From UBA5336 sp039818165 (lineage in GTDB: Bacteria > Pseudomonadota > Alphaproteobacteria > Caulobacterales > Hyphomonadaceae): a stretch of 64,000 nt of DNA. Position 1 is the stretch's first letter. Each line of letters begins with the position of its first letter. Positions 25,431 through 33,726 of the stretch are shown here, piece by piece. Under the pieces are notes generated by a model. The model was given only the letters and a program-made list of their open reading frames with translations, had not been told where the DNA came from and made no database searches. The stretch covers positions 1-64,000 of the forward strand of contig JBCBUL010000002.1 of assembly GCA_039818165.1 (NCBI GenBank), written 5' to 3'. Made by a program: the position numbers and the translations under genes.

Positions 25431-28054
25431 TCCTCCTCAACGGCCTCTTCTTCGCCCGTTTCGGCTTCAGAGTCAGGTTCAGCTTCGGCCTCTTCGGTCG
25501 ACTGCTCGTCTTCCGCAGTGTCCTCGGCTTCTACAGGCTCTGCACCGACGGTCGCTTCATCGCCTTCCCCTTCAGCGGGAACGTCTGGGGCTTCTGCCGC
25601 TTTTTCCTCACCCTTATCCAGTTCAGTCTTGGTGTCCTGCATGATGTCGCGGCGGATATAGCTTGGCGACCGCTGGGCACGATACGCCTCCAGGCGCGAT
25701 GGGATAAACCGGCGCGGATAGTTATTGTCCTCGATATTGGCATCGCCGGTCTCCCAGTCGGGATCGAGTACGACTTGGGTGAGTTCCGTTCCCTTGTCGA
25801 AGACGAGCAGTTTCCGGACATGTTTCGGATTCCGCCGCCAGATCTCCGCCGGAATGTACATTTTTTCCATCGTGCCGTCGGCGAATTCAAGGCCCAGAAT
25901 GATCGGCATCACCAACCCGCCATGGTTGGAGAATTCCAGAACATAATAGGCTTTGTCTTCCTGAATGGCGCGGGCAAATGTGGCGCGCTCAAGGGGCTCC
26001 AGCCCGTCCAGGAACGCCTGGTAGGCATTGCGCTCCTTATTGGTGACCGTGAAGATGTCGTTCTCGTCGTAGAAATCTGTGACGTCAGGATTGCGGTCGA
26101 CCCAGGATTCAAGCCCTTCTTCCGCGTTGAGGGTCACACCGATTGGCGTGGGTTTATCATCTTCCTGCTGGCGTGCGCGCGCATAGTCGATGTCCGGGTC
26201 TTCGGTGTCGAGGCTTAGCTGGTAGACACGGTCGATCGAGATATCGACGTGATCGGTGGTGTAGAACCACCCGCGCCAGAACCAGTCCAGGTCCGTTCCA
26301 GACGCCTCTTCCATCGTGCGAAAAAAGTCAGCCGGTGTCGGCCGCTTGAACTTCCAGCGGCGGGAGTATTCGCGGAAGGCGAAGTCGAACCGCTCGCGCC
26401 CGATAATCGTGTCGCGCAAGACGTGAAGTGCCGCCGACGGCTTGCCGTAAGCATTTGGACCAAGCTGAAGCACGCTCTCGGAATTGGTCATGATGGGCAC
26501 CTGATTGGTGCTGGTCATGTAAGGGATCATGTCACGCGCGAGCGACCGGCCCCAGGGCATATCCGGGTCCCATTCATAGCCAGCGACACTGTCGAGGAAG
26601 CTGTTGAGGCCCTCATCCATCCAGGTCCACTGGCGCTCATCGGAGTTGACCACCATGGGGAAATAGATGTGACCGATTTCGTGAATGATCACGCCAACGA
26701 GAAACACCTTCTCGGACATGGTGTAAGTGCGCGAGCCATCATCCTGCAGCGTCGTGCGCGGGCCGTTGAAGGTAATCATGGGGTATTCCATGCCGCCGAC
26801 CGGACCATTGACAGATTGTGACGTGGGATAGGGGTAATCGAACGCGAAGCGATTATAGACTTCCATCGTGTGGACGACGACGGGCGTTGAGTACTTCTCC
26901 CAGAGCTCGCCGCCTTCCTTGGGCCAGAAGGACATGGCCATGACGGTCTCATATTCCGCGCCGGGCTGCTGGAAGCCCTGGGCATCCCAAGCGAACTTAC
27001 GCGAGCTGGCCCAGGCAAAATCGCGTACATTCTCGGCTTCAAACACCCAGGTTTTCGTGCCCGACGGATTTGAACTCTCGTTGTCCAACGCTTCTTCCGG
27101 CGTTACGATAAAGACCGGGCTGTCTGCGGTTTCGGCTTCTTCAAGCCGCTCGATCTGCTCATCGGTGAGCACATCTTCGGGGTTTTCGAGCACGCCTGTG
27201 GACGACACGATGTGGTCGTCAGGAACGGTGATCTCGACACGGTAATCGCCGAACTCGAGCGTGAACTCGCCGCGTCCGAGAAACTCCTTATTGTGCCAGC
27301 CCTCATAGTCAGAATAAGCGACCATGCGCGGATACCATTGGGCGACGAGGAAAATATCGTTGCCGCCCTCGCGGTCATCATCCGGGAAATGCTCGTAGCC
27401 AGACCGCGCGCGGATCGCGTCACCATCAACCAGATTGTATTCCCATTCTATCGAGAAATCGAGCGACAAGCCGGGGGCCAGCGGTTCATCCAGGTCGATC
27501 CGCATCAACGTGCCGACGATGGTGCGATCCATTTCCTGGCCGTTTTCGTCTTCAACGGACGTGATATCATAGCCGAAGTCGACATCTTCCATCAGATGCA
27601 TGACCTGCAACTCGCCGAGGCTGAGACGCGGACCGCCGGAACTTCCCGGTGTGGACGTGGTCTGCCCCGCACCACTCATATCCCCGCCGAATGTGGCGGT
27701 CGTGTTGAACATGCTGTCGGGGTCAAACCTGTTCTGGTCCAATTGGACCCAAAGATACCGCAGCATATCGGACGAGTTGTTCGTATAGCTGATGGCCGCT
27801 TCACCGGTCAGGCGGCGGGCCTCTTCATCCAGCTCGACTTCAATATTGTAGTCAGCGCGTTGCTGCCAGTATGCAAACCCTGGCGCACCCGACGCGGTGC
27901 GATAGATATTTGGCGTGGGAAGGACTTCGTCGAGCTGGCGAAACTTGTCTTCGAAGTCGCCCTTGGTTTGCTCAATCCCCTGAGCCCAGGTCGCCCCACC
28001 CGCGACCATTGCTGACGTAATCGCCGCCAGGGCCGCTCGTTTCCAACCCATCAT
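25427..28054 (-). CDS. M1 family zinc metallopeptidase with acidic C-terminal tail
   Basis: An 875-residue exported aminopeptidase-like protein with a signal peptide (1-25, ending TWA). The zinc site is HEIGH (His458, Glu459, His462) with the third ligand Glu481 in WMDEGLNSF, and VNGPVGGMEYPMI is the GxMEN-like exopeptidase segment (here GGMEY). The last 60 or so residues are extremely acidic (Glu/Asp/Ala-rich, about 815-875), probably disordered, unusual for this family. Coupled by a 4-base overlap to the DUF6702 gene. Divergent from the lysR gene at 28180. Confidence 0.88.
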   Translation of the reverse strand: MMGWKRAALAAITSAMVAGGATWAQGIEQTKGDFEDKFRQLDEVLPTPNIYRTASGAPGFAYWQQRADYNIEVELDEEARRLTGEAAISYTNNSSDMLRYLWVQLDQNRFDPDSMFNTTATFGGDMSGAGQTTSTPGSSGGPRLSLGELQVMHLMEDVDFGYDITSVEDENGQEMDRTIVGTLMRIDLDEPLAPGLSLDFSIEWEYNLVDGDAIRARSGYEHFPDDDREGGNDIFLVAQWYPRMVAYSDYEGWHNKEFLGRGEFTLEFGDYRVEITVPDDHIVSSTGVLENPEDVLTDEQIERLEEAETADSPVFIVTPEEALDNESSNPSGTKTWVFEAENVRDFAWASSRKFAWDAQGFQQPGAEYETVMAMSFWPKEGGELWEKYSTPVVVHTMEVYNRFAFDYPYPTSQSVNGPVGGMEYPMITFNGPRTTLQDDGSRTYTMSEKVFLVGVIIHEIGHIYFPMVVNSDERQWTWMDEGLNSFLDSVAGYEWDPDMPWGRSLARDMIPYMTSTNQVPIMTNSESVLQLGPNAYGKPSAALHVLRDTIIGRERFDFAFREYSRRWKFKRPTPADFFRTMEEASGTDLDWFWRGWFYTTDHVDISIDRVYQLSLDTEDPDIDYARARQQEDDKPTPIGVTLNAEEGLESWVDRNPDVTDFYDENDIFTVTNKERNAYQAFLDGLEPLERATFARAIQEDKAYYVLEFSNHGGLVMPIILGLEFADGTMEKMYIPAEIWRRNPKHVRKLLVFDKGTELTQVVLDPDWETGDANIEDNNYPRRFIPSRLEAYRAQRSPSYIRRDIMQDTKTELDKGEEKAAEAPDVPAEGEGDEATVGAEPVEAEDTAEDEQSTEEAEAEPDSEAETGEEEAVEEE

Positions 28055-28144
28055 GGATCACCCCTCATCAAAAAACGCACAATCCAACGCAAGCAATGGA
28101 CAAACCGTAAAGACGCGCGTCAAGTGGGTTCCCCTCGAACGTGC

Positions 28145-28157
28145 TTGCAATATTGCA
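28145..28157. promoter_or_regulatory. LysR-type T-N11-A palindrome in front of the lysR gene
   Basis: TGCAATATTGCA at 28146-28157 is a perfect 12-base palindrome; with the preceding T it fits the T-N11-A rule for LysR regulators. It lies 23 bases before the lysR-family ATG at 28180 and in the shared region with the divergent M1 peptidase gene. Probably the autoregulatory site; not tested. Confidence 0.5.
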
Positions 28158-28179
28158 TGGCCCACGGCAAACCCCCTGC

Positions 28180-29094
28180 ATGGATTGGGATAAGTTGAAA
28201 TCATTTCACGCCGCCGCAGAAGCGGGCAGTCTGACAGCGGCCGGAGAACGACTGGGTATTTCCCAGTCTGCGGTCTCCCGGCAGATTGCAGCGCTGGAAG
28301 AGCATCTGGGCGTTTCACTGTTCCAGCGCCACGCCCGCGGGCTTGTCTTGACCGATGCCGGACACACGCTGCACCGATCGACCGCAGACATGGCAGCGGC
28401 TGCTGCGGCAGCAAACTCAGCTTTGCAGGACCAGCAGGACACGCCCCAGGGCGAACTGGTCGTCACCGCGCCGGTGGCTTTCGGATCGACCTGGCTTGTG
28501 CCACGCCTTGGTAAGTTCATGGAAACTTATCCCGATCTCCACCTCGACCTGCGTCTCGATGATCGCGAATACGATCTCCTGAAACTCGAAGCGGAGTGCG
28601 CTATTCGGCTATGGGCGGCTGACAAAGCCGACCTGATCCAGAGGAAGCTCGCCTCTGTGGAGACTTCGCTCTACGCTGCGCCGGACTATATTAAGCTCTT
28701 CGGTATGCCCCAGACGCCCGATGATCTCGACCAACATCGCATCATAGGTTTTCGCCAGGAAGGCGCACCGTCGCAGATGCAGATCATGAATTTTGCCCGA
28801 CAACTCGGCCGCGATGACCTCCCCCCTCGAACAGCCGCGCTGCAAGTGAACAATGTGTTCGGCATGCTGCGCGCGGTGGAAGCCGGGCTCGGGATCGCAG
28901 ACGTGCCTGATTATATGGCATCGACCGTTCCCGGTCTGGTCAAAGTCCTGCCTGACTATACGGGGCCGGGATTTGAGCTCTATTTCATTTATCCGAGCGA
29001 CCTGCGCCGGTCGAAACGGATCGCATCGTTCCGCAACTTCCTGACCGCTGAGATCAACGCGCTACGCAAGTCAGATCCATTGGATCAAAATTAA
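28180..29094 (+). CDS. LysR family transcriptional regulator
   Basis: A 304-residue LysR protein. Residues 1-60 hold the winged HTH (MDWDKLKSFHAAAEAGS ... ISQSAVSRQIAALEEHLG) and the rest is the periplasmic-binding-like effector domain. I use the ATG at 28180 because MDWDKLKSF is the usual start; an upstream frame to 28141 adds nothing family-like. No clear Shine-Dalgarno is seen, so the message may be leaderless. Effector and target genes are unknown. The divergent M1 peptidase gene may be regulated. Confidence 0.88.
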   Translation: MDWDKLKSFHAAAEAGSLTAAGERLGISQSAVSRQIAALEEHLGVSLFQRHARGLVLTDAGHTLHRSTADMAAAAAAANSALQDQQDTPQGELVVTAPVAFGSTWLVPRLGKFMETYPDLHLDLRLDDREYDLLKLEAECAIRLWAADKADLIQRKLASVETSLYAAPDYIKLFGMPQTPDDLDQHRIIGFRQEGAPSQMQIMNFARQLGRDDLPPRTAALQVNNVFGMLRAVEAGLGIADVPDYMASTVPGLVKVLPDYTGPGFELYFIYPSDLRRSKRIASFRNFLTAEINALRKSDPLDQN

Positions 29095-29179
29095 CGCCGC
29101 AAGCCAGCTATTCTCTAGAGCATAGCTTAACTGCATTTGGCCGGTTGTTTTGCAGAGGTGGTGTATTAACTAGCCATCG

Positions 29180-29285
29180 AGAGCCGCGGTCCCCGGCCTT
29201 ACCCAGTCTCCTCCGATTGGGCGTTTCCTCCCCAGAGGGACCACAACTTTAGCCGGGCGCCTTAAATGGCTGCCCGGCTTTTTCT
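29180..29285 (+). ncRNA. Candidate small RNA with anti-Shine-Dalgarno loop
   Basis: Between lysR and the aminotransferase gene. CCCAGT (29202-29207) and ATTGGG (29216-29221) form a hairpin whose 8-base loop is CTCCTCCG, complementary to Shine-Dalgarno sequences. A second CTCC-rich stretch (TTTCCTCCCCAGAGG, about 29224-29238) can form a small CCTC/GAGG hairpin. The unit ends with an intrinsic terminator. Similar CUCCUCC-loop RNAs are known in alphaproteobacteria (CcsR RNAs of Rhodobacter and related). 5' end is uncertain; it might be a processed lysR 3' UTR rather than an independent gene. Confidence 0.45.
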
Positions 29286-29288
29286 TTA
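29251..29288 (+). terminator. Intrinsic terminator after lysR / candidate small RNA
   Basis: AGCCGGGC (29251-29258) pairs with GCCCGGCT (29272-29279) and is followed by TTTTTCTTT. It ends plus-strand transcripts before the convergent aminotransferase gene. Confidence 0.8.
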
Positions 29289-29299
29289 ACTCGCTGCCA

Positions 29300-30508
29300 T
29301 CACGCGAGGCTGCCGCAATAGCGCTGTATGCGGACAAGGGCCTCTTCGAGCGCCTCAGTGGACGTTGCATAGGAAATCCGAAATGCGGGCGAGAGCCCAA
29401 AGGCAGCGCCATGAACGACGGCCACTTTCTCTTGCTCCAGAAGGTCCTCGGCAAAATCCTGATCCGTCTCAAGCACCCGTCCGGATGGGCTCTTGCGCCC
29501 GATCACGCCAGAGCAGTCCGGATACACGTAGAACGCACCGTTCGGCGTTTGGCAGGTCAATCCCTTCGCCGCATTCAATCCCGAGACCACAAGATCTCGA
29601 CGCGCCTTGAAAGTTTCATTGCACCCCGCCAGAAAGCCATGGTCGCCGTTCAGTGCCGTCACAGACGCCCACTGGCTGATGGAACTGGCGTTCGACGTGG
29701 ACTGGCTCATCACCTTCCGCATTGCCGTAATCAGCCACTCGGGACCGCCGGCAAACCCAATGCGCCACCCGGTCATCGAGTACGCCTTGGACACACCATT
29801 CATGGTCAGCGTCCGATCATGCAGAGACGGCGTCACCTGGGCGATGGTCGCGTAATCCAGTCCATCGTACAGAATGTGCTCGTACATATCATCGGTAAGC
29901 ACCATCACATCGGGATGGCGCTCGAGAACTGTGCCCAGAGCCGCCAGTTCGTCCCGTGAGTAGACCGCGCCCGTAGGATTTGATGGTGAGTTGAGCACCA
30001 ACCATTTGGTTTTGGGCGTGATAGACGCTTCAAGCGCCTCGGCGGACATTTTGAACCCCGTATTGGGTCCGCACGCCACTGTGACAGGCGTACCGCCGCA
30101 AAGCCTCACCATCTCAGGATAACTCACCCAATACGGCGCAGGAATAATCACTTCATCACCGGCGTTCAGCGTCGCCAGAAAGGCGTTGATCAACACCGCC
30201 TTCCCACCGGGCGATACATTGATCTGCGATGGAGTGTAGTCGAGGTCGTTATCACGCTTGAACTTCGCGCAGATTGCTTCTTTCAGCTCAGGAATGCCAT
30301 CGGCAGGCGTGTAGGTTGTCTTGTTTCCTTCAATCGCTGCGATACCGGCAGCCTTGATGTGTTCGGGCGTCGGGAAGTCCGGCTCCCCTGCCCCAAGGCC
30401 AATGACATCATGACCCTCGCGCTTCAGCTGGGCTGCTTTCGTCGTGACCGCAATCGTGGCCGAAGGCTGAACACGCTGGATCGCATCGGAAAGCTTGGGG
30501 GCGGTCAT
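29300..30508 (-). CDS. aspC: Pyridoxal phosphate-dependent aspartate aminotransferase (class I)
   Basis: A 402-residue cytoplasmic transaminase, the AspC/AatA type of alphaproteobacteria, exchanging amino groups between aspartate and 2-oxoglutarate. Seen: GLGAGEPDFPTPEHI at 36-50, the PLP Lys in NGVSKAYSMTGWRIGFAGGP near 236-255, SNPTGAVYSRDE and the C-terminal FRISYATSTEALEEAL. Closely related enzymes also act on prephenate or aromatic acids, so the symbol is a family call. The gene is monocistronic and convergent with the lysR/small RNA unit. Confidence 0.88.
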   Translation of the reverse strand: MTAPKLSDAIQRVQPSATIAVTTKAAQLKREGHDVIGLGAGEPDFPTPEHIKAAGIAAIEGNKTTYTPADGIPELKEAICAKFKRDNDLDYTPSQINVSPGGKAVLINAFLATLNAGDEVIIPAPYWVSYPEMVRLCGGTPVTVACGPNTGFKMSAEALEASITPKTKWLVLNSPSNPTGAVYSRDELAALGTVLERHPDVMVLTDDMYEHILYDGLDYATIAQVTPSLHDRTLTMNGVSKAYSMTGWRIGFAGGPEWLITAMRKVMSQSTSNASSISQWASVTALNGDHGFLAGCNETFKARRDLVVSGLNAAKGLTCQTPNGAFYVYPDCSGVIGRKSPSGRVLETDQDFAEDLLEQEKVAVVHGAAFGLSPAFRISYATSTEALEEALVRIQRYCGSLA

Positions 30509-30664
30509 GTGCAGGTCCTCTGTGGCAGCTTAGAGAGACGGTATCGATCACACTTGGCGCCGAAATCCAAAGAATTTCATCGACGCAGCTTACCGGACAT
30601 TAAGCGCGATGCGCTAAGAAAATCATGATTGGGATCACGTCTGTGGGGACCAGGGAATTCGATC

Positions 30665-30952
30665 ATGGCCGTCAATGCCAATATTCGCACCGCGAAGCAC
30701 GACTTCAATGCGTTCGTGTCCTGGATACAGGAGACGCTACTCGGCCTGTCGCCAGCCCAGCAAGTCCTCGCGATTTGCATATTCTGCCTGGCGCTGTTCT
30801 GGCTCATGTTCCTTCGTCCAGGCAAATATGACGATGATGAAAAGGCGATGGGCCGTCAGTTCAACATGGCCTTGGCGATCGTGATGATCTTCGGTCTCGG
30901 CGCGGGTTACTTCCTGACGCCCAACATCATGAACCTCGGCAACCTGCTCTGA
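30665..30952 (+). CDS. Small two-helix membrane protein
   Basis: A 95-residue protein with a soluble N-terminus (about 1-30), a hydrophobic helix (about 33-53), a charged linker (RPGKYDDDEKAMGRQ) and a second hydrophobic helix (about 70-92). The ATG at 30665 has AGGGAA upstream; an in-frame start at 30629 is less likely. No family is recognised. It ends 52 bases before uvrC and may share a transcript with it. Confidence 0.65.
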   Translation: MAVNANIRTAKHDFNAFVSWIQETLLGLSPAQQVLAICIFCLALFWLMFLRPGKYDDDEKAMGRQFNMALAIVMIFGLGAGYFLTPNIMNLGNLL

Positions 30953-31004
30953 TTACATGGCACTGCCCTCGAAACGGGCGGTGAGGCGCAGTACATAAGG
31001 CGTC

Positions 31005-32897
31005 ATGCCTGAGTCGACGTCCAATGCCATGGCGCCCAAGCGCGGGATCGAGGTGATCAAGGACAATCTGTCCAGATTACCGCCGCGTCCGGGCGTCTAT
31101 CGCATGTACGGTGCCGATCAGGAGGTTCTGTATGTCGGCAAGGCAAAAAACCTGAAAAACCGGGTCAGTAACTATGCCCGGCTCGGGGGGCACACCCAGC
31201 GCATCGCGCGGATGATCTCCCTCACTGCCGCCATGGAATTCGTCGTCACTGAAACCGAGACGGAAGCCCTTCTGCTGGAAGCCAATCTGATCAAGCGGTT
31301 CAAGCCGCGTTTCAACATCCTCCTGCGCGACGACAAGTCGTTCCCTTACATCCTCATCCGGCGCGATCACGAGGCGCCGCAGATCCTGAAGTACCGCGGC
31401 GAAAAGCGTGACCGGGGCGACTATTTCGGCCCCTTTGCCAGCGCTAATGCGGTCATGCGCACGCTGGACACCCTCCAGAAAGCTTTCCTCCTGCGCACCT
31501 GCGAAGACAGCGTTTACGCGGTGCGCTCTCGCCCGTGCATGCTCCACCAGATCAAGCGATGTTCTGCCCCCTGTACGGGAGAAATCAGTGTTGAGGAGTA
31601 TCAGGCCCTCGCGGACCAAGCGGCGGACTTCCTGCGCGGAAAATCCGCTGAGTTGCAGGACCGGCTCGCTGCGGAGATGGATGTGGCGGCCGACGCAATG
31701 GAATTCGAAACCGCCGCCAAGCTACGCGACCGAATACGCGCACTCAGCATTGTGCGGGCAAGCCAGGATGTGAACCCTGACGGCATCGAAGAAGCTGACG
31801 TTTTTGCCTTCGCCCGCGATGGTGGGGCGTCTTGTGTGCAGGTCTTCTTTATTCGGGCTGGCCAGAACTGGGGGACTTCCGTCCATTTCCCGCGCCACGA
31901 GGATGACCAGTCCGATGCCGAAATCTTCGGGGCCTTCATGGTGCAGTTCTACGACAAGCGCCCTGCTCCCCGCCTGATCCTCACAAGCGAAGAACCCGAC
32001 CAGTGCGATTTAATCGCAGAAGCGCTCGAATTACGCGCGCCTCATAAGGTCGAGATCCGTGCTCCCCAGCGCGGTGCCAAGCGCGACCTTGTCGGCGAGG
32101 CTCATCGCAACGCCCGAGAAGCCCTGGCGCGCAAGCTCGCCGAGGCCGCCAGTCAGGCGCGGCTCCTCAAAGAGGTCCAAAAAACCTTCGACCTTGAAAG
32201 GGAGCCCCGCAGAATCGAGGTGTATGACAACTCCCACATTCAGGGCTCTAATGCCGTGGGTGGCATGGTGGTCGCCGGCCCGGACGGCTTCGACAAGCAG
32301 CAGTACCGCAAGTTCAATATCAAGGATGAAGAACTCGAGCCCGGCGATGATTACGGCATGATGCGCGAGGTCATGCGTCGCCGGTTTTCGCGCTTGCTCA
32401 AGGAATCCGACGAGACTGGCAAACCCATCGCTGAACTGCCCGCCTATCCAGATCTTGTGCTGATTGATGGCGGCCTCGGCCAACTCTCTGTCGTGACGGA
32501 AACGCTCGGCGAGCTTGGGCTCAGCCCGACCGATATCAATCTCGTATCCATCGCCAAGGGGCCTGACCGAAACGCCGGACGGGAGAAGTTTTTCCGCCCG
32601 TCTCGTGCACCGTTTCAACTGCCGCCCAACGCGCCTGTTCTTTATTATCTCCAGCGCCTGCGTGACGAGGCCCACCGCTGGGCCATTGGGGCTCACCGGG
32701 TCAAGCGATCGGCTGACATCAAGAAGAACCCCCTGGATGAGATTGAGGGCATAGGCCCCACGCGCAAGAAAGCGCTTCTACACCGCTTCGGCTCGGCCCG
32801 GGGCGTGGCCCGGGCAAAACTGTCAGACATTGCGGAAGTTGATGGAATCAACGCGGCCCTGGCCGAACGCATCTACGGGCACTTCCACTCGGGATAG
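31005..32897 (+). CDS. uvrC: Excinuclease ABC subunit C
   Basis: A 630-residue UvrC, which makes both incisions in nucleotide excision repair together with UvrB. Domains in order: GIY-YIG nuclease (RPGVYRMYG ... VLYVGKAKNLKNRV, about 28-50), UvrB-binding UVR motif (EMEFETAAKLRDRI-like stretch, about 220-240), the RNase H-like C-terminal nuclease (EVYDNSHIQGSNAVGGMVV, LVLIDGGLGQL) and a tandem helix-hairpin-helix (IEGIGPTRKKALLHRFGS). Full length. A SOS-type GTTC-N7-GTTC site was not seen directly upstream. Confidence 0.95.
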   Translation: MPESTSNAMAPKRGIEVIKDNLSRLPPRPGVYRMYGADQEVLYVGKAKNLKNRVSNYARLGGHTQRIARMISLTAAMEFVVTETETEALLLEANLIKRFKPRFNILLRDDKSFPYILIRRDHEAPQILKYRGEKRDRGDYFGPFASANAVMRTLDTLQKAFLLRTCEDSVYAVRSRPCMLHQIKRCSAPCTGEISVEEYQALADQAADFLRGKSAELQDRLAAEMDVAADAMEFETAAKLRDRIRALSIVRASQDVNPDGIEEADVFAFARDGGASCVQVFFIRAGQNWGTSVHFPRHEDDQSDAEIFGAFMVQFYDKRPAPRLILTSEEPDQCDLIAEALELRAPHKVEIRAPQRGAKRDLVGEAHRNAREALARKLAEAASQARLLKEVQKTFDLEREPRRIEVYDNSHIQGSNAVGGMVVAGPDGFDKQQYRKFNIKDEELEPGDDYGMMREVMRRRFSRLLKESDETGKPIAELPAYPDLVLIDGGLGQLSVVTETLGELGLSPTDINLVSIAKGPDRNAGREKFFRPSRAPFQLPPNAPVLYYLQRLRDEAHRWAIGAHRVKRSADIKKNPLDEIEGIGPTRKKALLHRFGSARGVARAKLSDIAEVDGINAALAERIYGHFHSG

Positions 32898-33473
32898 TTA
32901 CCCCCGGGGGCTGCGGTCGGTTTCGGCAAAATCTGTCTCGGTCTCACCAAGGCGCGCAATGGCAGCGTCTATGCTGCGCGAGCGGTCGAGGATCGCGGCG
33001 ACCTGAGCGCGCTGTTCGATGGCGAGCCAAAGCCCCTGAACTTGCACGTCTACGACTTTCCATTCGCCGCCTCGGTCCAGCAAACGCCAGCGGACTGTTT
33101 CCGGTGCCTTGCCCTCCATAGCCACCTGAACAGTCACAATGGAGTCTCGGTCAGAGCGGTCCTGGGACCCAACAATGGTCACCTCTGCGCCCGTAAAAAT
33201 GTGCGCATGATTGTCGAACGTGGTTTCCAGGAAGCTTTCAAACGCCGCTGTGTAGGCTTCGATCTTTTCAGGAGACAGGGTGCGGGTGTGTCGCCCCAGG
33301 GTGAACCGCGCAGTGGCGCCCACGTCCACCAACTCCGTCAGCTCTTCTGCGCTGAGATCTCCGGCAGAAAGTTCTGTGGCAGCCGATGCGATAACAGCTT
33401 CGGCGGCGGGTCCGGCTGTGGCCGTGTTCGCGAAGATAGCGGCGGCGGCGGAAATCATCACTGTGCGAAACAT
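32898..33473 (-). CDS. Periplasmic MlaC/Ttg2D-like phospholipid-binding protein
   Basis: A 191-residue exported protein with a signal peptide (1-20, ending TATA). It shows the MlaC pattern: a helical first half, F-T-L-G-R before a long helix (SPEKIEAYTAAFESFLETTFD), then beta strands ending VRWRLLDRGGEWKVVDVQVQGLWLA and a final helix. MlaC proteins carry phospholipids across the periplasm; here there is no mlaDEF operon nearby, so the partner is unknown. Convergent with uvrC with no gap. Confidence 0.72.
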   Translation of the reverse strand: MFRTVMISAAAAIFANTATAGPAAEAVIASAATELSAGDLSAEELTELVDVGATARFTLGRHTRTLSPEKIEAYTAAFESFLETTFDNHAHIFTGAEVTIVGSQDRSDRDSIVTVQVAMEGKAPETVRWRLLDRGGEWKVVDVQVQGLWLAIEQRAQVAAILDRSRSIDAAIARLGETETDFAETDRSPRG

Positions 33474-33648
33474 GGACGGCTCCTGCTGTTTGTTCGTTGC
33501 TATGCAAATGTGCTGTCACTTCCACCAACAGAACGCGCCGCATCGGCATAAGTTCTGTTCCGTTTCGGCATGGCCTTTCATCGCCACATGAACAAGACCC
33601 TAACATGGCTGGTAGCGGGCCACGACTTAACTGTGGGAAACCTGGACC

Positions 33649-33683
33649 AAAAACCGAACACCCCGAGCCAGTTCAGCCCGGGG
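33649..33683 (-). terminator. Possible terminator for minus-strand transcripts
   Basis: CCCCGAGC (33661-33668) and GCCCGGGG (33676-33683) form an 8-bp stem with one mismatch; on the minus strand it is followed by TGTTCGGTTTTTGG. It lies 3' of the acyl-CoA dehydrogenase pseudogene. Confidence 0.45.
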
Positions 33684-33726
33684 CGTCGAAATACTCACCT
33701 ACCGGCACGAGCCGAGGGCTTCGTTT

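Noticed and set aside
27212..28015. Plus-strand open frame of 267 codons inside the M1 peptidase region
   Set aside because: Antisense shadow of the M1 peptidase; high-GC genes often leave such frames open.
30953..31004. SOS box in front of uvrC
   Set aside because: No GTTC-N7-GTTC match is present in the upstream sequence.
33548..33563. GTTC-N7-GTTC-like SOS site
   Set aside because: One half-site reads TTTC and it is not placed before a DNA repair gene.
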